From Acidobacteriota bacterium (GTDB lineage Bacteria; Acidobacteriota; Terriglobia; Terriglobales; Acidobacteriaceae), in contig JAJZAL010000248.1 of NCBI GenBank assembly GCA_021799405.1, positions 1 to 7,657 on the forward strand: 7,657 bases of DNA, written 5' to 3'. Position 1 is the first letter of the stretch; every line of letters starts with the position of its first letter. The notes under the pieces were generated by a model. The model made no database searches. It saw only the letters and a list, made by a program, of their open reading frames with translations, and was not told where the DNA came from. The translations under genes were made by a program, and so were the position numbers. Of this stretch, positions 1 to 7,657 are shown one piece after another.

Positions 1-136
1 GTACTCCGCTATGTGCGGATTTTGGGGAGCAGGTCAAAGATTCACCTGAATGAAAGATGGATGCAGGGGGGCTCGCCCGGGGAGCGTGTCGCACGCAATC
101 ATGACCGGCTGCGGTCTTGCTGCGCAATGTCTTCCA

Positions 137-2425
137 TTACTGCGTCTGGAGGCTGACGACCCAGACCTCTCGCGGCTCGAAGACTTTGTGCAGAATGACT
201 TTGTCCTGGTCCATGTGGAAGGGTACACGACCGTTATCGGACCACTGAACCACGCTCCTGACGGGATGATCCACCTTCAGCGACAAGGCGGCGCTGACGG
301 GCTTGCTGGATTCATTGAAGACAAAGACGATCTGATAGCGGTTGCCGATGAGCCGGCGCACCTGCAGAACGGAGCCTGTCGTTCCGGAGACGGAAACCTC
401 AGGCGAAACGCCTGCGAGTCTCGCGAGTGAAAGGAGAAATTGCTGCCCGGTTGGACCGGGGTGTTCCTCGTATCCGAGCGCGGCGAAGGATCCGATGAGA
501 ATAGCCTTCCCTTGCCCAAATGAGTTTTCGATTATCGCGGGTTCGCCGTCCGCGAATCGCCCAAGAACGTGCGCTCCTGGATAGGGCTGGAGGTCTTCCT
601 CGAAGGCTGCACCCGATAGAGTGATCGGGGCGGTTAGCCCGGGCAGGTTCCGGAAGGCATCGATGGTGATTTGCGGGCGATTCACAGGAAGAATCACTTT
701 CTCTCTGGCTCCGAATACCTTGTCCAGTCCGGCGCCTGGAATGATCGCACTGGCAAGCCCTCGGGCGTTATTCCAGGCCAGGCGAGCTTCCGCAACCGCC
801 ACGCCACCGCCCTGCACATAACGGCGAATGCCCTCGGCAACCTTGCGAGACAGCATCACGGGATACGGAACAAAGAGGATTTTGTACTGGTCGAGCTTTC
901 CGGCAGCAACCTCTTCTGTCGAAACAAAATCGACTGGAATCTGCTGCTGGGCAAAGGCCGTGTGCAATCCGATGGCAGAGTCAATAGGAGCTCGCCCAAG
1001 TTTGGAGAGCGACGGCTGAGAACCTCCCACCATATAGGCCAGGCGATTATAGAGAATGGCAATTTGGGCTGGAGCCGGCGTTGCATTCAGCAGGCTGGAG
1101 GCATGTTTGGCAACAGTGGCAGCCGCCCTGCCAGCTGCACGGGCACGAGCGGTGATGGTCCCGTCAAGGTTGATCAGGCCATAGCCATTGGATTCGAATC
1201 CGGAGCTCATGGGATACCAGGCGTAGACCGCAAACTCACGCGCGCCATGCGCGACAGCCTCCCAAATCCAGAAGGTTTCGTCGGCCGCCGTCACCGGCGC
1301 CGCGATGCGCATCCCGGTTGCTCCCTGTCCCGCCTGCAGCTCGCCAATCCAGAAGCCCTTGCCAAAGCTGTGTCCAGCGGATCGGGAAAAGTCCAGGGCG
1401 GTGTCCAGCACGTCGTTCGACCAGGGGTGGATCGACTCGGAATGCATCGGATACATCGAGGTGCCGTAAAAATCCGCGTTCGCCGACATTTTGAAGTCAT
1501 CCGGCTCACCATAACCGTCAGTGGGGGACGTGAAGAGACTGGGCGCGTCGGAATGGCTCGCAATAGGGTGAGTCTTATCCACGCTGCGGATCGCGCGAAC
1601 GCGCAATGCGAGGTCGCCGGCAAGCTTGTCGTCGATGAACATGCGCCAGTCGATGTAGTCGGTGTAAGAAAGAATCGTCGGAAAGCGGGGAGCTTCCACC
1701 TGACTCCAGCTGGTGTAGGTCCGGTACCAGGCGGTGTTCAGAGCGGCCAGTGTTCCGTATTTCTTTTCCAGCCATGCCCGAAACCGGGCCTGGGTGTACG
1801 GATTGAATCCAAATTCGGCATTTCTGAGAAACGGGAAATCCGCCCAGTTGACGATGTGCGGTTCGCTCCAGACATCCCAGCCGTAGAGAGCGGGAAAACG
1901 ATCGGCATCCCGCGCAAGAGCCTGAAGAAAGGCGACTGCCTCTCTCCGCACGCCAGGATCATCAAGGGAATATCCGGGCGCAGACTGAGAGGTGATGACA
2001 GCGCCGCTGCTCGCAACAAATCGGCCTTGTGGATGCAGCCTGCCGACCCAGTCCGGCGCAGAATCCAGATAGATCTGAACGATCACCCGCAGTCCGCGCT
2101 GATGGGCAAGGCGCATCAGCAGGTTCAGATTGGCGAAGTTGTATTGCCCCTGACGCGGTTCTCCAGTTTGCCAGTCGATCCAGGTCTTGACCGTGTTAAA
2201 TCCGTCTGCCTTGATCTGATCGAGATCTTTGCCCCATCGCTCCGCACTGGTAGCGTTGATCGGTTCGAGCATGGGCGCGCGCGCCTTCCCTCCGCCGTAC
2301 CATACAGCCGCGGGATAGAAGGAGTTTCCACCGCTCACAACCGCTTGACCGAGGGCAGGACACGCCCAGCACAGCAACGCAAGGACAACGACACACCCGG
2401 AAATCGAATAGCCAGAATTCTTCAT
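137..2425 (-). CDS. exported GH42-family beta-galactosidase-like glycoside hydrolase
   Basis: This 762-residue protein resembles glycoside hydrolase family 42, retaining beta-galactosidases that release terminal galactose from oligosaccharides or plant-wall galactans. Residues 1-28 form a signal peptide (hydrophobic core CVVVLALLCW, then PALGQA as a likely signal peptidase I site), so it should act in the periplasm or outside; many GH42 enzymes are cytoplasmic. The TIM-barrel domain spans roughly residues 45-440. E188 in DVWSEPH is the probable acid/base and E362 in WIGELQAGQG the probable nucleophile. Residues about 452-675 resemble the GH42 trimerisation domain (QYKILFVPYPVMLS, YVQGGGVAVAE), followed by a small beta-rich C-terminus. 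Serine replaces the Asn that usually precedes the acid/base Glu. I chose the ATG at 2425 because it gives a compact signal peptide and has GAGGA five bases upstream. An in-frame ATG at 2509 with a stronger ribosome binding site would add 28 residues. The gene is divergent from argG with no partner gene in view. The fold is a confident call; galactosidase specificity is an inference. Confidence 0.85.
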   Translation of the reverse strand: MKNSGYSISGCVVVLALLCWACPALGQAVVSGGNSFYPAAVWYGGGKARAPMLEPINATSAERWGKDLDQIKADGFNTVKTWIDWQTGEPRQGQYNFANLNLLMRLAHQRGLRVIVQIYLDSAPDWVGRLHPQGRFVASSGAVITSQSAPGYSLDDPGVRREAVAFLQALARDADRFPALYGWDVWSEPHIVNWADFPFLRNAEFGFNPYTQARFRAWLEKKYGTLAALNTAWYRTYTSWSQVEAPRFPTILSYTDYIDWRMFIDDKLAGDLALRVRAIRSVDKTHPIASHSDAPSLFTSPTDGYGEPDDFKMSANADFYGTSMYPMHSESIHPWSNDVLDTALDFSRSAGHSFGKGFWIGELQAGQGATGMRIAAPVTAADETFWIWEAVAHGAREFAVYAWYPMSSGFESNGYGLINLDGTITARARAAGRAAATVAKHASSLLNATPAPAQIAILYNRLAYMVGGSQPSLSKLGRAPIDSAIGLHTAFAQQQIPVDFVSTEEVAAGKLDQYKILFVPYPVMLSRKVAEGIRRYVQGGGVAVAEARLAWNNARGLASAIIPGAGLDKVFGAREKVILPVNRPQITIDAFRNLPGLTAPITLSGAAFEEDLQPYPGAHVLGRFADGEPAIIENSFGQGKAILIGSFAALGYEEHPGPTGQQFLLSLARLAGVSPEVSVSGTTGSVLQVRRLIGNRYQIVFVFNESSKPVSAALSLKVDHPVRSVVQWSDNGRVPFHMDQDKVILHKVFEPREVWVVSLQTQ

Positions 2426-4053
<1,628 letters not shown>

Positions 4054-4216
4054 CCGCCTGGCAAGCAGCCAGAATCAGGGATGTTTCCTCGATCATTACG
4101 GGGAGGCTCCCTGTCCTGCTTGCAGATATTCTCCGCAGCCAATTCCAGGCTCGTTCGCGGACCAGCACCACAGCTCTTGAATCACGGTCGGCAACGAAAG
4201 CCGGCGAAAACTTCGC

Positions 4217-4236
4217 GTATTTATCAGGTATTTATC
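4217..4236. repeat. tandem 9-bp direct repeat GTATTTATC, 11-bp period
   Basis: GTATTTATC occurs at 4217-4225 and again at 4228-4236, separated by AG. The spacing of about one helical turn puts both copies on the same DNA face, as in some activator or repressor sites. It lies about 200 bases upstream of the protease gene. With only two short AT-rich copies, chance is a real alternative. Confidence 0.3.
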
Positions 4237-4425
4237 TCTTTCCATGCCCGATATCCGCCGCGATAGATCCTGCTCAGGCAATCCAGTCAGGCTTGTTGAC
4301 GCATCTGGCCCCTCAACAGGAACTTCGCTTTCCAAGCGGAAAATATTCCTCGATCTCTTCCCTTGACGCAGATTTCACGCGGGCACACACTCGGCACAGT
4401 TCCGTATGGAACCTCGGATTTCCAT

Positions 4426-4431
4426 GGGAGG
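4426..4431 (+). promoter_or_regulatory. ribosome binding site fixing the S53 protease start
   Basis: GGGAGG lies six bases before the ATG at 4438. This supports that start over an in-frame ATG at 4363, which has no such site and would put 25 unrelated residues before a clean signal peptide. Confidence 0.85.
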
Positions 4432-4437
4432 CCAACC

Positions 4438-6756
4438 ATGTTTCGAAAAAGAAACATCGTTCTGCTCGTCACGGCGATCTTTCTTGTTGTCGGATCGCGA
4501 AGCAGTTTTGCCCAGTATTTTGAGACGCATCATGTTCGCAATGTCGTCCGCAATGGCACAGCTACGCCCGTCAGGTTGATGTCCACCAACACGATGATGA
4601 CCCTGAACGTGGTATTGCCGCTCACCAATCAGCAAGGTCTACGGGAGTTCCTGTCTGAGCTATACGACCCTGAAAGCCCTGAGTATCACCACTATCTGAC
4701 ACCCGCACAGTTCACAGCCCTGTATGGCCCCAGCGTAGCCGAGTACGACGCAACCGTTGCGTATCTCAAAGCCAGCGGGTTTACAGTCATCGGCGGCTCT
4801 CGCGACGGAATGAACGTGGTCATCCGCGGCCCTGTATCTTCTGTCAATGCAGCTTTCCATGTGACGATGCGGATCTATCATGATCCGGTCCACCATCGGG
4901 ATTTCTATTCCCCGGACCGCACACCGACAACCAGCCTGCACTTTGATCTTTGGCACGTCTCGGGGTTGGACAACTACTCGATACCCCATCCTATGTATGT
5001 GTCGAAGGCTGTCTACGCCAAGGCACACGGAATCAGCGTGAACGCGGTATCTCCGCAAGCCACCACCGGTTCCGGGCCATCCGCTTCATTCCTCGGCAGT
5101 GACATGCGGGCCGCATATTACGGAACAGGCAGCCTCAATGGCGCCGGTCAGAATCTCGGGCTGCTGGAGTACTACGGTACCGACCTCGCCGACCTGAATA
5201 CCTATTTCTCGAATGTCAAACAGACGAACAACGTTCCCATTACTCTGCTTTCCACCGACGGAACCAGCACCTCATGCCTTTATGCCAATAGGTGCGACGA
5301 TACGGAACAAACCCTGGACATGACACAGGCCCTCGGCATGGCCCCAGCTCTCAACAGTCTTACCATGTACATCGGCTCAACGGATACGGCCATCATCGCC
5401 GCGATGACCACTCACAACCCGTTGCCTACCACCATCGGCTGCTCCTGGGGATGGACGCCGGCCGACCCATCCACTCTCGATCCCTATTTCGAGAAGATGG
5501 CCGCCCAGGGGCAAAACTTCTTCGCAGCCTCGGGCGACAATTCCACCTGGTCAAGACACGTGGAGGCGTGGCCGGCCGACGATGCCAACGTGGTTTCTGT
5601 GGGTGGCACCGATCTCACGACATCGAGCGCGGGCGGTCCCTGGAAGTCGGAAACTGCCTGGGCAGACAGTGGTGGCGGCATTTCTCCTGACGGAATTCCC
5701 ATACCTTCCTGGCAGCAGCTTCCCGGCGTCATCAATGCGAGCAACAAAGGCTCCACCACCTATCGCAACGGGCCGGACGTATCAGCGAACGCAAACTTCA
5801 CCTTTTATGTCTGCGCGGACCAGACCACCTGCACCTCAAACCTGTATGGCGGCACCAGCTTTGCTGCGCCCATGTGGGCCGGTTACATCGCGCTGGTCAA
5901 TCAGCAACTTGTTGCAGACGGGCAGTCAACCATAGGCTTCCTCAACCCAACCATCTACGCGCAGAACGTCACCTCCAGCTATTCGGCTGACTTCCATGAC
6001 ATCACCAGTGGATCTTCAGGAAGCTATTCGGCGGTTCCCAGCTATGACCTGGTCACCGGATGGGGAAGCCCCAACTCCGGTCTTCTGGCAGCCTTGACGG
6101 GTTCCACCACGCAGACTCCGTCATTCACCATTTCCGCTTCGCCCACATCACTGTCCGTTGCTCAAGGCAGCAGTGGCAACTCCACCATCACAACCGCGGT
6201 CGCCGGTGGTTTCAATAATTCCATTGCTCTTTCCGCCTCGAACGTGCCATCAGGCGTCACAGTCATATTTGGGACCAACCCCATCGCAGCACCCGGTTCC
6301 GGAACCTCCACAGTCACCTTCCAGGTGGCCTCTACAGCCACTGCGGGGACCTACCCGATTACCATCACGGGCACCGGCGGCGGGCTTACACAGTCCACCA
6401 CTGTTTCCCTCACGGTTAAGGCCACAACATCGGGTGACTTCACAATGGTTGCTGCCTCTTCGTCGCTTTCGGTGGCACAGGGCGGTTCCACCACCGACAC
6501 CATTACCACCTCCGTCAGTGGGGGCTTCAATTCCAGCGTCAGCCTGACGGCCTCTGGAGCGGGCAGGGGCATCAGCATATCGTTCAGTCCAAGCACAATC
6601 GCCGCGCCCGGTTCCGGCAATTCCACCATGACCATCAAGGCCAACAAGCACGCCACCACGGGCACAGAAACCATTACCATCACCGCAACCGGAGGCGGCG
6701 TTACACACACAACCTCTGTCACATTACAGGTCACGGCCAAGGCCAGCCGCAAATAG
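4438..6756 (+). CDS. secreted S53 (sedolisin/pro-kumamolisin) serine-carboxyl peptidase with two C-terminal Ig-like repeats
   Basis: This 772-residue preproprotein belongs to peptidase family S53, subtilisin-fold endopeptidases that use a Ser-Glu-Asp triad and usually work at acidic pH. Residues 1-25 are a signal peptide (MFRKRN, a hydrophobic core, cleavage near SSFA). Residues about 45-185 are the Pro-kuma activation propeptide (PEYHHYLTPAQFTALYGP), expected to be removed by self-cleavage. The catalytic domain covers about 215-555. It has E290 and D294 in DDTEQTLD, the oxyanion Asp D367 in AASGDNS, and nucleophile S474 in GGTSFAAPMWAG. The usual C-terminal calcium site is recognisable around D521-I522 (FHDIT) with SYDLVTGWGSP. 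Two Ig-like beta-sandwich repeats follow (about 562-660 and 667-766), rich in Ser, Thr and Gly; they may bind the cell surface or substrate. Two C-x5-C pairs (C280/C286 and C459/C465) sit just before the Glu and Ser motifs. All catalytic residues are present, so the enzyme is probably active. Its likely role is scavenging of external protein. Transcription ends at the terminator just downstream. Confidence 0.93.
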   Translation: MFRKRNIVLLVTAIFLVVGSRSSFAQYFETHHVRNVVRNGTATPVRLMSTNTMMTLNVVLPLTNQQGLREFLSELYDPESPEYHHYLTPAQFTALYGPSVAEYDATVAYLKASGFTVIGGSRDGMNVVIRGPVSSVNAAFHVTMRIYHDPVHHRDFYSPDRTPTTSLHFDLWHVSGLDNYSIPHPMYVSKAVYAKAHGISVNAVSPQATTGSGPSASFLGSDMRAAYYGTGSLNGAGQNLGLLEYYGTDLADLNTYFSNVKQTNNVPITLLSTDGTSTSCLYANRCDDTEQTLDMTQALGMAPALNSLTMYIGSTDTAIIAAMTTHNPLPTTIGCSWGWTPADPSTLDPYFEKMAAQGQNFFAASGDNSTWSRHVEAWPADDANVVSVGGTDLTTSSAGGPWKSETAWADSGGGISPDGIPIPSWQQLPGVINASNKGSTTYRNGPDVSANANFTFYVCADQTTCTSNLYGGTSFAAPMWAGYIALVNQQLVADGQSTIGFLNPTIYAQNVTSSYSADFHDITSGSSGSYSAVPSYDLVTGWGSPNSGLLAALTGSTTQTPSFTISASPTSLSVAQGSSGNSTITTAVAGGFNNSIALSASNVPSGVTVIFGTNPIAAPGSGTSTVTFQVASTATAGTYPITITGTGGGLTQSTTVSLTVKATTSGDFTMVAASSSLSVAQGGSTTDTITTSVSGGFNSSVSLTASGAGRGISISFSPSTIAAPGSGNSTMTIKANKHATTGTETITITATGGGVTHTTSVTLQVTAKASRK
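6121..6735 (+). repeat. two tandem Ig-like domain repeats coded in the protease 3' end
   Basis: The repeats are coded by about 6121-6417 and 6436-6735, roughly 100 residues each. Both follow the same order: an F-T-hydrophobic entry, S-x-S-L-S-V-A-Q-G, a GGFN motif, an IAAPGSG motif (615-621 and 721-727), then TYPITITGTGGG or TETITITATGGG, and a closing SVxLxV strand. At DNA level they are diverged, with only short identical runs such as CCCGGTTCCGG, so the duplication is old rather than an active recombination tract. Similar modules are common at the ends of secreted acidobacterial proteins. Confidence 0.8.
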
Positions 6757-6775
6757 CCTCGGCCAGCCTTCAACC

Positions 6776-6815
6776 CGAAGAGCCCGGATCAACCATTCGG
6801 GCTCTTCGCTTTTTT
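6776..6815 (+). terminator. intrinsic (Rho-independent) terminator of the S53 protease gene
   Basis: A perfect 11-bp stem pairs CGAAGAGCCCG (6776-6786) with CGGGCTCTTCG (6798-6808) around an 11-base loop, and a run of six T follows at 6810-6815. It starts 19 bases after the protease stop codon. The T-tract lies on the plus-strand side, so it acts on protease transcription and separates it from the downstream lutA-like gene. Confidence 0.93.
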
Positions 6816-6846
6816 GCTCCACACTCGGATGGGCCTTCGTCACAGA

Positions 6847-6870
6847 GGCCGGCTTCCGTTGAAGCCGGCC
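6847..6870. repeat. GC-rich perfect hairpin upstream of the lutA-like gene
   Basis: GGCCGGCTTC (6847-6856) and GAAGCCGGCC (6861-6870) form a perfect 10-bp stem with a CGTT tetraloop. There is no T-tract on either strand, so it is not a standard intrinsic terminator. It lies 39 bases past the protease terminator stem and 169 bases before the lutA-like start. It could be an mRNA stabilising structure, a dispersed palindrome of the REP type, or a regulatory element in the lutA leader. Confidence 0.6.
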
Positions 6871-7030
6871 CGGTAGTTCTTCGATGGTGCAAGCCCGCTC
6901 GATTCTCTCCTCGCCGCATTCGGAATTTCAAATCGTAATCTGTTTTCCTCTGAAACTTGGCCCTGCTATCCTTGGATTTCCGGTGGCGTACCTGGTAGCG
7001 CATCGGCCAAAAACCATACGCGATGGCGAT

Positions 7031-7034
7031 GGAG
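7031..7034 (+). promoter_or_regulatory. ribosome binding site supporting a TTG start of the lutA-like gene
   Basis: GGAG lies five bases before the TTG at 7040. No in-frame ATG exists upstream within the likely range. An in-frame GTG at 6983 would add 19 residues not found at LutA N-termini. Confidence 0.7.
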
Positions 7035-7039
7035 ACAAG

Positions 7040-7657
7040 TTGCGCATATCTCTTTTCATCACCTGCTACAACGATCTGCTCTTCCCCGAGACAGGAAAAA
7101 GCATCGTGCGTCTGCTGGAGCGGCTGGGGCACACGGTTGAGTTCCCCATGGAACAAACCTGCTGCGGCCAGATGCATTACAACACCGGCTACCAGGAAGA
7201 AGCCCTGCCCCTGATGCAGCGCTTCGTGGATGTCTTCCGCGATTCTGAATCCGTCTGCATTCCGTCCTCCTCTTGTGTCGCGATGATCCGCGATCATTAT
7301 CCAAAGATGGCCGCCGCGGCTGGAGACGCGTACTTGATTCGGACCGTCGAAGAGCTGCTCCCACGAGTCTTTGAGTTCTCTGAGCTGTTGGTACACAAGC
7401 TTGGGCTGGAAGACGTCGGCGCATACTACCCGCATCGCGTTACATATCACGCCAGTTGCCATTCGCTGCGGGGCCTTCATCTTGGCGATCTGCCACTACG
7501 CCTCCTGCGCAAGGTGCGCGGCATCGAACTTGTGGAACTGGCGAATGTTGATCGATGTTGCGGTTTCGGAGGCACTTTTGCTGTGAAGAACGGTGATGTC
7601 TCCGCCGCCATGCTGGCTGAAAAGATGCGCGACGTGGAAGTCACCGGCGCGGAGGTC
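7040..7657 (+). CDS. lutA: LutA/YkgE-type CCG-domain Fe-S oxidoreductase, 3' end cut by the window
   Basis: This is the first 206 residues of a LutA-family protein (usual length about 240). LutA works with LutB and LutC to oxidise L-lactate to pyruvate in the cytoplasm and carries the cysteine-rich CCG domains that bind Fe-S or heterodisulfide-like centres. Visible motifs are FITCYND (C9), the first CCG box EQTCCGQMHYNTGY (C41-C42), PSSSC (C79), ASCHSLRG (C140), and the second CCG box DRCCGFGGTFAVK (C173-C174). The order and spacing match B. subtilis LutA from its MKVSLFVTC start. The TTG start gives MRISLFITC, aligning exactly with family N-termini. The sequence breaks off at VTGAEV, just before the final LIGADCGCL-type motif expected in the family. 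The spacer and preceding terminator suggest it opens a new operon, with lutB and lutC expected beyond the right edge. A glycolate oxidase GlcF-like or other CCG protein is less likely, given length and N-terminus. Confidence 0.88.
   Translation, partial: MRISLFITCYNDLLFPETGKSIVRLLERLGHTVEFPMEQTCCGQMHYNTGYQEEALPLMQRFVDVFRDSESVCIPSSSCVAMIRDHYPKMAAAAGDAYLIRTVEELLPRVFEFSELLVHKLGLEDVGAYYPHRVTYHASCHSLRGLHLGDLPLRLLRKVRGIELVELANVDRCCGFGGTFAVKNGDVSAAMLAEKMRDVEVTGAEV

Larger units (their letters stand above)
4054..4437. other. 384-base spacer between argG and the S53 protease; no gene supported
   Basis: Short ORFs occur on both strands here, but none has a convincing ribosome binding site or recognisable protein sequence. 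The argG 3' end has only a weak CTGGC-AAGCA-GCCAG hairpin (4058-4072) without a T-tract, so no terminator is called. Two copies of GTATTTATC start 11 bases apart (4217 and 4228), a possible operator or curved-DNA signal. TTGACG hexamers occur at 4296 and 4363, but neither has a matching -10 box at normal spacing. The protease promoter presumably lies here but cannot be placed. A regulatory RNA is possible, with nothing specific to support it. Confidence 0.5.
6816..7039. other. spacer between protease terminator and lutA-like gene
   Basis: Apart from the hairpin at 6847-6870, this 224-base stretch holds no gene I can support. It should carry the promoter of the lutA-like gene. An AT-richer patch at about 6920-6960 is the most likely location, but I found no -35/-10 pair with good match and spacing. 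A TTTCA...TGAAA pair about 20 bases apart (6926-6930 and 6951-6955) is a weak operator candidate. Confidence 0.4.

Noticed and set aside
1..136. Possible tail or start of another gene at the left edge
   Set aside because: Short open stretches exist in the plus-strand frames, but none has recognisable protein sequence. The only minus-strand ATG examined (at 101) gives a 22-codon ORF. A GACCG-GCTG-CGGTC hairpin at 102-115 lacks a T-tract on either strand.
4058..4072. CTGGC-AAGCA-GCCAG hairpin after argG as a terminator
   Set aside because: The stem is only five base pairs and no T-tract follows.
4081..4335. Small ORFs on both strands in the argG-protease spacer (61 and 79 codons)
   Set aside because: They have no convincing ribosome binding site, show no recognisable sequence and overlap each other on opposite strands.
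4296..4368. TTGACG hexamers at 4296 and 4363 as -35 boxes of the protease promoter
   Set aside because: Neither has a TATAAT-like hexamer at 16-18 bases, so calling a promoter would be guesswork.
4363..4437. Upstream in-frame ATG at 4363 for the S53 protease
   Set aside because: No ribosome binding site precedes it, and it would bury the signal peptide behind 25 residues. The ATG at 4438 has GGGAGG six bases upstream.

Overview
The window looks like ordinary chromosomal DNA from a free-living, polymer-degrading bacterium, most likely an Acidobacteriota member of the Terriglobia type (Acidobacterium, Granulicella or Terriglobus relatives). This is inferred from moderately high GC and from an exported GH42-like glycosidase beside a secreted S53 (pro-kumamolisin) protease. 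The protease carries Ser/Thr/Gly-rich Ig-like tail repeats of a kind common in that group. No ribosomal RNA or marker gene confirms the assignment.

Layout: bases 1-136 hold no gene I can support. A large minus-strand gene (137-2425, possibly starting at 2509) encodes an exported GH42-family beta-galactosidase-like enzyme. A 287-base divergent spacer separates it from argG (2713-4053, plus strand), a type-2 (E. coli-like) argininosuccinate synthase. A 384-base spacer without a convincing gene follows. Next comes a secreted S53 peptidase (4438-6756) with an N-terminal activation propeptide, a complete Glu/Asp/Asp/Ser catalytic set and two tandem C-terminal Ig-like repeats. It ends at a textbook intrinsic terminator (6776-6815). 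A second, GC-rich hairpin without a T-tract (6847-6870) lies in the spacer before a TTG-started lutA/ykgE-type gene (7040 to the window end). That gene encodes the CCG-domain Fe-S subunit of an L-lactate oxidation complex and is cut by the right edge.

The four genes do not form one pathway or one operon. They are two exported hydrolases (sugar and protein scavenging), one arginine-biosynthesis enzyme, and the probable first gene of a lactate-utilisation operon. Spacers of 224-384 bases and the terminator suggest each is its own transcription unit.

I saw no tRNA, rRNA, CRISPR array, insertion sequence, integrase, prophage or toxin-antitoxin gene. I found no strong evidence of a previously undescribed system. 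The points most worth checking are the two competing starts of the glycosidase and its Ser-Glu in place of the usual Asn-Glu. Also worth checking are two C-x5-C pairs close to the protease active site and the hairpin upstream of lutA.
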